From: Natrinema sp. DC36 | GTDB taxonomy: Archaea; Halobacteriota; Halobacteria; Halobacteriales; Natrialbaceae | Reading direction: 5' to 3' | DNA length: 64,000 nucleotides | NCBI RefSeq assembly: GCF_020405225.1 | Contig: NZ_CP084472.1 | Location: 2,976,001-3,040,000 of the forward strand | Shown here: positions 54,366 through 64,000 of the stretch, piece by piece | How positions within the stretch are numbered: position 1 is the stretch's first letter | Layout: every line of letters starts with the position of its first letter | Program-made: the position numbers and the translations under genes | Notes under the pieces: model-generated | Told to the model about the DNA's origin: nothing | The model's database searches: none | Seen by the model: only the letters and a program-made list of their open reading frames with translations

Positions 54366-54953
54366 CTACAGGACGCCGTCCTCCGCCGCGAGCAACAGCG
54401 CCGACAGCGTCGAATCGTTCGCCGGCTGTTCGCGGGCGCGTTCGAGCGCCTCGCTCACCGGCACCGTCGTCACCTCGAGGAACTCGTTGTTGTCGAGTTC
54501 TCGCTCGCCGGGCTCGAGTCCCTCAGCGTAGACGACGCCGCGGTCGTGGCGCAAAACGCCGGTCGCGACCGCGTACTCTTGGAGGAGCGCGGTGCTCGAG
54601 GGGCGAAAGCCGGTCTCCTCCTCGAGTTCTCGGGTCGCCGCCCCCGTGTAGGACTCGCCGTCCTCGACGATCCCCGCGGGGAGCTCGAGGTGCGTCTCGC
54701 GGATCGCAGGTCGATACTGTTCGACGAACAGGAGGCGGTCCTCGTCGCCGCCAGCGTCACCAGCGCTCTCCGCGTCCGCGAGGACGCTCCCGTCGATCCG
54801 CGCGACCACGACGACCGCGGGAGGGAGGTCGGCCCAGTAGTACCGCTTCCGGCTCCCGTCGGGCTGTTCGAGCAGATCGTAGCCGCCGTCGTACCAGCCC
54901 GTCTCGTACTCGGTTCGCTCCTCGAGCAGGTCCCACTCGTCGGGTACAGGCAT
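54366..54953 (-). CDS. NUDIX hydrolase (ADP-ribose diphosphatase-like)
   Basis: A 195-residue protein with the full NUDIX box: GIVEDGESYTGAATRELEEETGF (G-x5-E-x7-RE-x-x-EE-x-G), preceded by LELPAG, which is typical of ADP-ribose pyrophosphatases. It probably splits ADP-ribose or related nucleoside diphosphates, with Mg2+. The ATG at 54953 matches the start of the family's N-terminal strand. It is the last gene of a minus-strand series starting with DUF892. Confidence 0.9.
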   Translation of the reverse strand: MPVPDEWDLLEERTEYETGWYDGGYDLLEQPDGSRKRYYWADLPPAVVVVARIDGSVLADAESAGDAGGDEDRLLFVEQYRPAIRETHLELPAGIVEDGESYTGAATRELEEETGFRPSSTALLQEYAVATGVLRHDRGVVYAEGLEPGERELDNNEFLEVTTVPVSEALERAREQPANDSTLSALLLAAEDGVL

Positions 54954-55020
54954 CGTGGACACGTGGGCGCTCGAGCGGATAATAGGTGCTGGTCGCTCCG
55001 CTGGCTGCGACGGAACACAG

Positions 55021-55293
55021 TTACTCGTCCAGGCAATCGGACAGCCAGTCGGCTCGCAGGTTTGTCGGATCGATCGATGGTGCGTCTTCGATCGTCGACT
55101 CCTCGGTGAGACAGCCCCGCATCGCGTCCGCGAATGCCGATCGGGACAACCGAGGCCGGAGGACGATTCGGCCGTCCTCGACATCGACGCGAACGCGGTC
55201 GCCTGGCTCGAGATTTATTCGACCCCTGATCCGCTTCGGGAGCGCTATCGTTCCGTTTTCATCGAGTCGACAGTCCGTTCCGTCGTCGGTCAT
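55021..55293 (-). CDS. AbrB/SpoVT-type DNA-binding protein
   Basis: A 90-residue protein with the swapped-hairpin fold: CRLDENGTIALPKRIRGRINLEPGDRVRVDVEDGRIVLRPR (residues 8-48), the same as MazE/AbrB antitoxins and transition regulators. The C-terminal 40 residues are helical and acidic, a place where antitoxins usually wrap their toxin. No toxin gene is adjacent, so it may be a plain regulator or an orphan antitoxin. It follows the DUF5809 gene by 23 bases. Confidence 0.88.
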   Translation of the reverse strand: MTDDGTDCRLDENGTIALPKRIRGRINLEPGDRVRVDVEDGRIVLRPRLSRSAFADAMRGCLTEESTIEDAPSIDPTNLRADWLSDCLDE

Positions 55294-55316
55294 GGATGTG
55301 AGTACACTGCGGTCGC

Positions 55317-55727
55317 CTACACGATATCTCGGTACAACCGCCCAAACGCCTGCCGGCGAAGCGTCGCGATAGCCGCCTCCTCCTCGTTCTGAAACGTCGC
55401 CGCGACGGCCTCGCCGTCCGGCCCCGCGTGCCAGACGACGCGGTCGACGTCCTCGTGGCCCGCCATCGTCACCTCGCCGTCGTAGTCGTCGCGCCAGCCC
55501 TCGAACTCCTCGCGGGAACCGACGCGAACCTCGAGCAGGCTCGCGAAGAGGGCGTCGCGTGCGGTTTCGACGACATCCCCCGTGACACGCTCGCCGTACT
55601 CCTCGCGGTCGAACTCCATGGCCTTCGCGACCTCGCGGACGACCGTCTGGGCCGCGGGACCGACCGACTCGTACTCCGCGCGTGCGTCCGCGACCGACTC
55701 GAAGGTGAACGTCCCCACTGTGTGCAT
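55317..55727 (-). CDS. DUF5809-like haloarchaeal protein
   Basis: A 136-residue alpha/beta protein: MHTVGTFTFESVADARAEYESVGPAAQTVVREVAKAMEFDREEYGERVTGDVVETARDALFASLLEVRVGSREEF (in part) and a final EEEAAIATLRRQAFGRLYRDIV. It always occurs, as far as I remember, next to DUF5810 in haloarchaea, and here the two are separated by only 25 bases. No known catalytic residues. Unknown function. Confidence 0.82.
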   Translation of the reverse strand: MHTVGTFTFESVADARAEYESVGPAAQTVVREVAKAMEFDREEYGERVTGDVVETARDALFASLLEVRVGSREEFEGWRDDYDGEVTMAGHEDVDRVVWHAGPDGEAVAATFQNEEEAAIATLRRQAFGRLYRDIV

Positions 55728-55752
55728 ATCCGTCCAGTCGGCAGAGACGCAG

Positions 55753-56223
55753 TTACGCGTTTTCGTTCTCGTCGATGTCGCTCTCCACGCTCTCGCCTTC
55801 CTCGCTGTCGTCCGCGTTCGATGGCGATTCGTCGTCCGCGTCGCTCTCGCCCGTGGGCTGCATCTCTCGAGTCAGTTCGGCGGCTTCCTGGAGGACGTTT
55901 TCGGCTTCGGCGGTCATCGAACCGCGGCCGGGCTGACGGCTCTGGCGGGCGATCCCCTCCTCGAGCGAGTCCGGTCGCCCGGGCTCGCGGCCATGGCCGT
56001 GGTCGTGGCCGGACCCCGCGAACTCGGGCGTATCGATTTCCCGTGCGTGCGGACTGACGATTTCGCCGAGCTCCTCGGGACTGCAGTCTCCCCAGTGGGG
56101 TGCGTGCTCCTCGAGCCACTCGCGATGATTTTCGCGGCCGAGTGACGCAGTGATCGCGAGGTGATTCGCGAGGTGCACCGCGTCGGCCTCTTCGGCGTCA
56201 CAGACCGGACAGGCGTATCCCAT
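55753..56223 (-). CDS. DUF5810-like protein with C2H2-type zinc site
   Basis: A 156-residue protein. The start MGYACPVCDAEEADAVHLANHLAITASLGRENHREWLEEHAPHWGD has CPVC and two spaced histidines (HLANH), a C2H2-like zinc site. The middle is Gly/His/Pro-rich and the last 60 residues are disordered and acidic. ATG 56223 is fixed by the zinc motif. It lies between rimI (64 bases away) and DUF5809 (25 bases), so they are likely co-transcribed. Confidence 0.85.
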   Translation of the reverse strand: MGYACPVCDAEEADAVHLANHLAITASLGRENHREWLEEHAPHWGDCSPEELGEIVSPHAREIDTPEFAGSGHDHGHGREPGRPDSLEEGIARQSRQPGRGSMTAEAENVLQEAAELTREMQPTGESDADDESPSNADDSEEGESVESDIDENENA

Positions 56224-56287
56224 ACGAGACCGTACGGGTTCGGACGGTAAAACGTGCCGCAACCCGCTACCGCAGTCCCGCAACTCG

Positions 56288-56761
56288 CTATCGCAGTTTC
56301 CGAATCATCACGATCGCGTCCTCGCCGTCGCCGTAATAGTTGGCGACCCGCCGAAGCGGATCGAAGCCGAAACCTCGATACAGCCGTTTCGCTCCGTCGT
56401 TCGACCGCCGAACCTCGAGTTTGACCGTCTCCGCACCGTGGGCCGCGAGCACGCCGAGCGATCGGGAGAGCAACGTGGAGGCGACACCTGCCCGACGGTG
56501 CTCCGGGTGAACGGCAACATCCTTGACGTGGCCGAGCGCGCGACCGATCTGCTGTGTCACGTCGGCGACGACGTAACCGGCGATCTCACCGTCGATCTCC
56601 GCGACGAGAAACCCCGGTTCGCCGAGAAACCGCTCGAAGGCGTTGTACGGCCAGGCCTGTGCGAACGACGCGTTCTCGATACGAACGACTGCGAGTAAAT
56701 CCGCACGCTCTGCCGGTCTAATCGACACCTCCTCGCGTCTTTCCGGGGCGGGCGTCGTCAC
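56288..56761 (-). CDS. rimI: Ribosomal protein alanine N-acetyltransferase (RimI)
   Basis: A 157-residue GNAT. SIRPAERADLLAVVRIENASFAQAWPYNAFERFL is the RimI start; the acetyl-CoA motif VKDVAVHPEHRRAGVASTLL (V-x-x-x-x-RR-x-G-x-A/G) and RSNDGAKRLYRGFGFDPLRRVANYYGDGEDAIVM are clear. It acetylates protein N-termini; archaeal RimI/Naa10-like enzymes act broadly. GTG 56761 is selected because a minus-strand TATA box TTTTACTG (56783-56790) is 26 nt upstream. Confidence 0.9.
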   Translation of the reverse strand: MTTPAPERREEVSIRPAERADLLAVVRIENASFAQAWPYNAFERFLGEPGFLVAEIDGEIAGYVVADVTQQIGRALGHVKDVAVHPEHRRAGVASTLLSRSLGVLAAHGAETVKLEVRRSNDGAKRLYRGFGFDPLRRVANYYGDGEDAIVMIRKLR

Positions 56762-56865
56762 ACGCGAGGGTAACACACCGAACAGTAAAAGCCGTACGCG
56801 TCGCGGCAGAGCCACTCGAGTTCGAGGCGTGATCGACTCCGCCGCGAAAACGGATCGCACACACC

Positions 56866-56985
56866 CTACTCGTCGTCGCTTGCTTCGCCTTCGTCCTCGT
56901 CGAGATCGGTCGTCGATCCCGCGTCTTCGGTGCCCCCATACTGTGTCTGGCACTCGTCGTCTCGGGCGTCGGAGTCGTCGGCCAT
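56866..56985 (-). CDS. Very small acidic protein
   Basis: A 39-residue reading frame: MADDSDARDDECQTQYGGTEDAGS, then a run of Asp/Glu. It starts five bases after the stop of the DUF892 gene, on the same strand, and ends in TAG at 56866. The composition (almost all acidic) is typical of haloarchaeal small proteins. It lies in the same transcription unit as DUF892, so a linked role is possible. Too short for most gene finders. Confidence 0.5.
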   Translation of the reverse strand: MADDSDARDDECQTQYGGTEDAGSTTDLDEDEGEASDDE

Positions 56986-56990
56986 GCGAC

Positions 56991-57485
56991 TCACTCGGCC
57001 GGGATCGCGTCCATCTCGAACTCCTCGGTCAGTCCCTTGAGTTCGTCGAGGGCATCCTGCTCCTCCCGGAGGTTCTCCTCGAGCAGATCGGCCGCGTCGT
57101 CCATTCCGAGTTGGTCCGCCAGCGGGATCAGATTGCCGTAGGCGGCGATTTCGTAGTGCTCGGTCTTCTCAGCGGCCGCCATGTTGTGATAATCCATCAC
57201 CTCCTGCGCGGGATCCATCGACGTGAACTCCTCGTACTCCTCGAGGAGCCCTTCGATGCCCTCGCACTCCTCCTTCTCGGGCGGCTCGCCGAACATATCG
57301 AAGACCTCCTCGAGCCGGTCGATCTGGTCTCGGGTCTCCTCGTGGTGCTCCGAGAACGCCTGAGAGATCTCGTCGCGATCGGTGTTCGCCTCGAGTTCCT
57401 CGAGCGCGTCGAGCAACTGGTGCTCCGCGTGATAGATGTCTTCGAGACCGTGCTCGAACAGGTCCTGGATAGTGTCCATGCTCAT
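56991..57485 (-). CDS. DUF892 (YciF-like) ferritin-fold protein
   Basis: A 164-residue four-helix protein: TIQDLFEHGLEDIYHAEHQLLDALEELEANTDRDEISQAFSEHHEETRDQIDRLEEVF (with E-x-x-Y-x-x-E-x-x metal-binding pattern) and later AEKTEHYEIAAYGNLIPLADQLGMDDAADLLEENLREEQDALDELKGL. DUF892 proteins are stress-induced di-iron/ferritin-like proteins. It leads the series that continues with the small acidic frame and perhaps rimI. Confidence 0.92.
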   Translation of the reverse strand: MSMDTIQDLFEHGLEDIYHAEHQLLDALEELEANTDRDEISQAFSEHHEETRDQIDRLEEVFDMFGEPPEKEECEGIEGLLEEYEEFTSMDPAQEVMDYHNMAAAEKTEHYEIAAYGNLIPLADQLGMDDAADLLEENLREEQDALDELKGLTEEFEMDAIPAE

Positions 57486-57584
57486 GGTGTGACCACTCTA
57501 TCGTTCGCTACCCGAGTGAAAAAGACGGGAGCCTGCGACGGCAGGCGCCGATGCGGACCACCTTCGCCGCCAGCACAGCCCCAG

Positions 57585-57866
57585 CTACTCCGTCGCGTCC
57601 TCGACTCGACCCGCGTGTTTCTCGAGGTCCGCGGCCAGCGTACGGGCTTGCTCCGGCGTCAACTCGAGTTCGTCCGTATGCTTTGGCAGGTGCTCCTCGG
57701 CGAGATTATCGAGCTCCACCTGGAGGCGAACGCTGTCGGGATCCTCGCGATCAGCGGTCGCGTTCACGACGGCGACCGACTCCCACTCGAAGCTCTCACC
57801 CACTGCTTTCCCCTCGACGTAATCCAACGTCGTGTACGCGGTAACCGACATCAATCGATCGGACAT
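57585..57866 (-). CDS. DUF6360-like haloarchaeal protein
   Basis: A 93-residue beta-rich protein: MSDRLMSVTAYTTLDYVEGKAVGESFEWESVAVVNATADREDPDSVRLQVELDNL and a helical end LTPEQARTLAADLEKHAGRVEDATE. The pattern resembles haloarchaeal DUF6360. The ATG at 57866 is the natural start; a longer frame to 58250 is noise. Function unknown. Confidence 0.75.
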   Translation of the reverse strand: MSDRLMSVTAYTTLDYVEGKAVGESFEWESVAVVNATADREDPDSVRLQVELDNLAEEHLPKHTDELELTPEQARTLAADLEKHAGRVEDATE

Positions 57867-58648
57867 ATCGGTTCGATCCTCAGTCTCCGAGCACTTATAC
57901 TGCCGGCCGTCTCGAGCGACGACACCGAGAACGGCACCAAAACGATCACGAGGCACGGTCGTCGACACGCTCCGCGAAACGGGTACCAGACGTGAACGGG
58001 CGGACGTTCGGGACCACGTTCCGAATCGTCCGACCGCTGTCCGAGTTTCGAACGCGGATACGAACGGATTCGAGCCACCACTACCCGCGGCAATCATCCC
58101 ATCCAGCGCCCCATCTATCGGCCGTTTTTGCCCCAACTTCCTCGCAGTAATCCGGTTACTGACTCGAAGCGTACACAGGGAACTCGGTTCAAGAAGCGTG
58201 GACAGTCCATCACAACGCCACCGGTCGACGAGAGTAGCGGAGAATTCCACGCGACCGTTTGCATTCCCTCTCGCTCAACAGCTCTCCAACTGTGCTAACA
58301 CGACCGATCTCGTCACACTCACATCGAAAGAAGCAAACACTAGCACCCGTTCCAACCGAGATCTGTCGAATCGAGACACTCGCCCCGCTCGAGCCGAACG
58401 GCCAACTGTGCAGTATTTCAGGCTCGAGTGACGGCCGCTTATCGTTCGTCAGTTCCGTGAGTTTCACACGGATCTAGGTCATCACTATCGGTCCGATGAG
58501 ACGCGATTCGATACCAGACGGGTATCGAACAGCTGTCGTGAGAACTCTATTCGTCAGAGATAGCGGCAGAAAGATCCCATAAGACAGAGCACGGGTATCG
58601 TTTGCAGCCGAAGCGATACTTATACCTACGGGGTTCGAATGACCGCCA
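57867..58648. other. Gene-free region
   Basis: No supportable gene was found in about 780 bases. Base composition changes: from about 58240 it becomes less GC-rich than neighbouring genes. Reading frames of up to 199 codons (plus strand) exist but are Ser/Arg/Thr-rich without any fold. A minus-strand frame ending at 58210 (85 codons from 58467) was also not accepted. At the right end, CTTATACC (58619-58626) is the TATA box of the small gene at 58649. Confidence 0.45.
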
Positions 58649-58789
58649 ATGACTGATACAGCCGAATGCAAACCAGAGCCGATCGAGCAGGAAGCGGAGG
58701 AGCGTGATGACGCTCATCTCGACGATATCGAAGAAGGGGCCGGCTGTACGGAGATCTGGGAGCACCTCGCCGAACAGCGAGAGGAATAA
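58649..58789 (+). CDS. Small acidic protein with two cysteines
   Basis: A 46-residue protein: MTDTAECKPEPIEQEAEERD, then DAHLDDIEEGAGCTEIWEHLAEQREE. It is acidic with Cys7 and Cys35 and a helical end. The TATA box CTTATACC (58619-58626) lies about 26 nt before the ATG, strong support for a leaderless real gene. It resembles small conserved haloarchaeal proteins with the GAGCTEIWEHL phrase. Function unknown; the two Cys could bind a metal in a dimer. Confidence 0.72.
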   Translation: MTDTAECKPEPIEQEAEERDDAHLDDIEEGAGCTEIWEHLAEQREE

Positions 58790-58845
58790 CTGAGTCTTCC
58801 GCCCCGATACCGACCTTTTTGACGGCGGAACTCCTACCGAGGTTC

Positions 58846-59541
58846 ATGACCGACAATCGGCCCGTTGATCGTTCGCACCGACGCGACGAGAGCGATCGAT
58901 CGATCCCGACGGACCGCGAATCGCCCGTCGGTTCACCGGTTATCCGGGGCGACGAATCGGTCGCCGGAACCCGCGCCCGCGAAGCCGTCCAGTTCGATCC
59001 TGACGACCCCGAGAGCCTCGCAGACGCCGCCGAAACCGTCCGCCGGTTCGCCGGCGGTGAGACCAACGACGATCACCTCTACATGCTTCGCGGTGCAGCC
59101 GCCTGCGCTGCCCTCGTTCGCGGCGAAGGCTCCTACAAGGCCGCCGCCGAACGCGCTGGCGGCGACGCCACCGTCTCCTTTATCCGCAAGTGGGCCCGCG
59201 TCCACGACCTCCCGCGTTCAGTCCGCAAACAGGTCGCACTCGGTCAGATCGCACCGACAGCCGCCAAACACATCGCCCGCGTCGGCGGCGAATCACGGCT
59301 CCTCCTCGCGTGGGCCACCCTCGACGGAGACCTCACCGTCCGCGACGTCCGCAGCGTCGCCAGCGCAATCAACAACGGCGCCTCCATCGACCAGGCCCTC
59401 AACGAACACGATATTACCCTCGGCCGACTCGAGCTCACCCTCTCACCGACGACATATCGGGATCTCCGGCGGCGTGCATCCATCGAAAACGCCGATCCCG
59501 GTCAGCTCGTCACCGAGGCGCTCGAACAGTACTTCGAATAA
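58846..59541 (+). CDS. DUF7119-like haloarchaeal protein
   Basis: A 231-residue protein. After a disordered N-terminus (about 40 residues), it is helical: DDPESLADAAETVRRFAGGETNDDHLYMLRGAAACAALVRGEGSYKAAAERAGGDATVSFIRKWARVHDLPRSVRKQVALGQIAPTAAKHIARV, which looks like helix-turn-helix modules related to ParB-type KorB segments. The end (LELTLSPTTYRDLRRRASIENADPGQLVTEALEQYF) resembles a ribbon-helix-helix. DNA binding is likely by appearance. ATG 58846 follows a TATA-like CTTTTTGA at about 58815. Confidence 0.82.
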   Translation: MTDNRPVDRSHRRDESDRSIPTDRESPVGSPVIRGDESVAGTRAREAVQFDPDDPESLADAAETVRRFAGGETNDDHLYMLRGAAACAALVRGEGSYKAAAERAGGDATVSFIRKWARVHDLPRSVRKQVALGQIAPTAAKHIARVGGESRLLLAWATLDGDLTVRDVRSVASAINNGASIDQALNEHDITLGRLELTLSPTTYRDLRRRASIENADPGQLVTEALEQYFE

Positions 59542-59588
59542 AGGGTATCGGACCGGAGAGGTCAATATCGAAGCAGTGGAGAAAGAAA

Positions 59589-59596
59589 CGTTTAAC
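59589..59596 (+). promoter_or_regulatory. TATA box of tRNA-Lys
   Basis: CGTTTAAC is centred about 31 nt upstream of the mature tRNA 5' end (59624), the normal position for an archaeal stable-RNA promoter. Confidence 0.6.
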
Positions 59597-59623
59597 CGCT
59601 GTTCCCCGAAAAAGGAAACTACA

Positions 59624-59697
<74 letters not shown>

Positions 59698-59737
59698 CTT
59701 TCTGCCGACGAATCACTTCGGGAGTCGTCAGTACCGA

Positions 59738-59834
59738 AACCGGCGGGATTTGAACGAAGGGGGGTCGCGCGCAGCGGAGTGAGCAGGTTCTCGGACAGGG
59801 TTCATATCGCACCCGATCCGCTTTCTATCAACGA
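59738..59834. repeat. Relics of tRNA 3' ends, including a degraded copy of the tRNA-Lys end
   Basis: The 34 bases at 59801-59834 match the tRNA-Lys 3' end and its flank (59678-59711) at 27 positions; the mismatches are mostly G-to-A and C-to-T changes. In addition, 59740-59756 (CCGGCGGGATTTGAACG) is the reverse complement of a tRNA T-arm and acceptor end. The whole stretch 59698-59972 holds no gene. This looks like scars of integration at tRNA genes. Confidence 0.6.
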
Positions 59835-59972
59835 TCGTTTCTCAGAACTACCAAGATACACTATTAAAATCGAGTATCGCGAGTGATGGCTATGAGGACG
59901 AAAAGCAAATCCGAGACATCGTATCCAAGTACTCGAAAGCAGCAGCCACTGCGCTCTGGCAGGGGAAAGAAA

Positions 59973-60048
59973 AGCCAAGGGCCGGATTTGAACCGGCGGT
60001 GGGCGGCTCTGCAGGCCGCTGCGTTCGGCCGGACTCTGCCACCTTGGC
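59973..60048 (-). tRNA. tRNA-Cys (anticodon GCA)
   Basis: A 76-nt cloverleaf on the minus strand: acceptor GCCAAGG (60048-60042) pairs with CCTTGGC (59980-59974), discriminator T; anticodon arm GCGGC-CTGCAGA-GCCGC with GCA; T-arm CCGG-TTCAAAT-CCGG. It lies after 5S rRNA, as usual in haloarchaeal rrn operons, but has its own TATA-like CTTAAA (60075-60080) about 29 nt upstream. Confidence 0.97.
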
Positions 60049-60131
60049 GCGTTCTATCGTTGTTACTGCGTTCGTTTAAGCGTAGCGGTACGGCACAAGC
60101 CGCTATAAGTCGCTGTAGCGTGCATAACTGC

Positions 60132-60176
60132 AAAAACCCCACACAGCCAACGCCGGAGCGGTGGCTCTGTGGGGTT
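60132..60176 (-). terminator. Hairpin with T-run behind 5S rRNA
   Basis: AACCCCACA-G-AGCCA (minus strand, 60176-60162) can pair with TGGCT-G-TGTGGGGTT (60149-60135), with one mismatch, followed by a run of five T (60136-60132). It stands between 5S rRNA and tRNA-Cys, so it is either a terminator/attenuator or a processing stem. Confidence 0.6.
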
Positions 60177-60193
60177 GAAGTATGAATATGAGT

Positions 60194-60315
60194 GGAGGCG
60201 GCGAAACGAGTTTCCCAGAGGCTCGCGCACTCCAGTACTCACCGTAACGCTGGCGAGCTTATCTTCCGTGTTCGGGATGGGTACGGGAGGAACCTCGCCG
60301 CTGTGGCCGCCCTAA
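60194..60315 (-). rRNA. 5S ribosomal RNA
   Basis: The minus strand from about 60315 (TTAGGCGGCC-type start, here TTAGGGCGGCCACAGCGGCG) runs through CCTCCCGTACCCATCCCGAACACGG, the universal 5S loop, to GCCGCCTCC near 60194. About 122 nt, the normal length for haloarchaeal 5S. The exact ends are estimated to within a few bases by pairing of the two ends. Confidence 0.93.
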
Positions 60316-60418
60316 CGCCGACCAACGGAATCGAACCGTTGTCCAACGGAAGACTATGTCACGTCTTCCGAGCCTTGGACTTCCGCCCAAGAAACCGTAA
60401 TCGGTGGTGTGTCTCAAA

Positions 60419-60458
60419 CCGTGTGTATGTGTAGTCCAGTTTACGTCCGGACCCGTTC
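60419..60458 (-). other. Right arm of the 23S rRNA processing stem
   Basis: This sequence (3' flank of 23S) pairs with 63460-63498 (5' flank): 60419-60439 with 63478-63498 (21 bp with one G-U), and 60449-60458 with 63459-63468. Between them are a short central helix (GGACGT/GCGTCC) and two 3-nt bulges on opposite strands (AAA here, ACT on the 5' side). That is the bulge-helix-bulge substrate of the archaeal splicing endonuclease. Confidence 0.8.
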
Positions 60459-60491
60459 TCGCGTCACGGATCCAATGCGATGTAATGTATG

Positions 60492-63408
<2,917 letters not shown>

Positions 63409-63458
63409 TTCATCGGATCTGAATTGCAACCTGCAGTTGTAATTCAAGAGTGACCCGG

Positions 63459-63498
63459 GAACGGGTCCAGTGGACGCCTGGACTACACGTACACACGG
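63459..63498 (-). other. Left arm of the 23S rRNA processing stem
   Basis: 5' flank of 23S. It pairs with 60419-60458, as described for the other arm, and contributes the ACT bulge and the GCGTCC half of the central helix. Between this arm and the mature 5' end (63408) is a GAATTGCAAC/GTTGTAATTC hairpin (63421-63445). Confidence 0.8.
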
Positions 63499-63639
63499 TC
63501 TCATTTGCACGCCGTAGACGCGGCATGCATTAACCCTTCCCAGCCACGTTTACACGGGCTGGTGCATCGGTTGTTGTTCGGATTAAACCGAAATCGTCTG
63601 CCCCACTTAAGGGGCACGATTCGGTTGTCCTCCGAGACA

Positions 63640-63711
63640 TGGACCCACAGGGATTCGAACCCTGGGCATCCTCCTTGCAAAGGAGGCACTCTACCACTGA
63701 GCTATGGGCCC
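63640..63711 (-). tRNA. tRNA-Ala (anticodon TGC)
   Basis: A 72-nt tRNA in the 16S-23S spacer: acceptor GGGCCCA (63711-63705) pairs with TGGGTCC (63647-63641; one G-U), discriminator A; anticodon arm CCTCC-TTTGCAA-GGAGG, anticodon TGC; T-arm CAGGG-TTCGAAT-CCCTG. tRNA-Ala(TGC) is the standard spacer tRNA in haloarchaea. Confidence 0.98.
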
Positions 63712-63863
63712 ACGCCCGTCTCATGATCGAGACAGGCACGGAGTTGGATGTGAACCTTGGTAGTTCTAAGGTGCCCGATCGGCCGGTCGCTGGTCGATCG
63801 AACGTGGAACCGCAATCGCAATCCGCTAAGGTGGGTCGGGGCGACGCCCCGATCCCGGTCTGT

Positions 63864-64000
63864 GGAGGTGATCCAGCCGCAGATTCCCCTACGGCTACCT
63901 TGTTACGACTTAAGCCCCCTTGCGGAGCCCAGATTCGACCCTGGAATCAGGGCCTCATCCGGACCCCACTCGGGTGCTTTGACGGGCGGTGTGTGCAAGG
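63864..64000 (-). rRNA. 16S ribosomal RNA, 3' end (runs off the right edge)
   Basis: The last 137 bases of 16S on the minus strand. The 3' end TGGATCACCTCC, with the anti-Shine-Dalgarno, is the complement of GGAGGTGATCCA at 63864-63875. The conserved AAGTCGTAACAAGGTAGCCG (as complement 63886-63910) and CCTTGCACACACCGCCCGTC (63981-64000) are present. Most of the gene lies outside the window. Confidence 0.97.

Noticed and set aside
55021-55293. AbrB-type protein as half of a toxin-antitoxin pair
   Set aside because: The flanking genes are DUF5809 and a NUDIX hydrolase, not toxins, so no pair can be claimed.
57832-58431. 199-codon plus-strand frame in the 58-kb gap
   Set aside because: Ser/Arg/Thr-rich, basic, unlike haloarchaeal proteins; starts inside the DUF6360-like gene on the other strand.

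Overview
The window is a high-GC chromosomal segment from a halophilic archaeon (class Halobacteria; the general look, with very frequent CTCGAG, suggests Natrialbales such as Natrinema or Haloterrigena, but that is inference). The evidence is: strongly acidic predicted proteins; archaeal TATA boxes about 25-27 nt before start codons with almost no leader; archaeal proteins (aIF1, deoxyhypusine synthase, Sec61-beta, F420-dependent enzymes); and a haloarchaeal rRNA operon order 16S - tRNA-Ala - 23S - 5S - tRNA-Cys on the minus strand at the right end.

Layout. 0-6 kb: partial AIM24 protein, GMC oxidoreductase, a shortened alpha/beta hydrolase, LEA-like and PPOX-fold proteins, and a malate:quinone oxidoreductase-like flavoprotein. 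6-17 kb: a 6-TM potassium channel with a zinc ribbon, a methyltransferase, a stand-alone voltage-sensor-like protein whose gene overlaps a DUF389 gene tail to tail, a three-gene envelope operon, a FilR1-type regulator, a frameshifted metzincin-like membrane gene, an Asp/Glu racemase, a linear amide C-N hydrolase and a solo IS200/IS605-like hairpin. 17-34 kb: mostly housekeeping genes (glycosyltransferase, dys, Nif3, fused cytochrome oxidase I+III, GDPD, npdG, thioredoxin, secG, pdxT, DUF151, hisE, Cys-rich four-helix protein, Nog1-like GTPase, second DUF389 protein, engB). 34.6-35.0 kb: a gene-free cluster of nine short perfect hairpins between convergent genes. 35-48 kb: a D-2-hydroxyacid dehydrogenase, a Tat lipoprotein, a frameshifted NUDIX/eIF2B-like fusion, a phosphoesterase, an RHH regulator, an Nramp-like transporter with an in-frame TGA directly before hyuA-hyuB, a MarR/PemK-like pair whose toxin-like gene also has an in-frame TGA at a Trp position, then cofE and a Mer-like F420 oxidoreductase. 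48-58 kb: cold-shock protein, the translationally coupled MoxR - DUF58 - transglutaminase operon, aIF1, rhodanese, NUDIX, AbrB, DUF5809, DUF5810, rimI and DUF892 genes. 58-64 kb: two small or DUF proteins, tRNA-Lys with a degraded downstream copy of its 3' end, tRNA-Cys and the rRNA operon, running off the window inside 16S.

How genes work together. The clearest functional units are MoxR-DUF58-TgpA (ATGA overlaps), cofE plus an F420-dependent oxidoreductase (ATGA overlap) with npdG elsewhere supplying reduced F420, hyuA-hyuB with its upstream transporter, and the MarR/PemK pair with a dyad over its promoter. Five genes look damaged: two frameshifts, two TGG-to-TGA changes and one truncation. 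That is many for 64 kb, so sequence error has to be excluded before biology is inferred. No CRISPR array, prophage or complete insertion sequence was seen.
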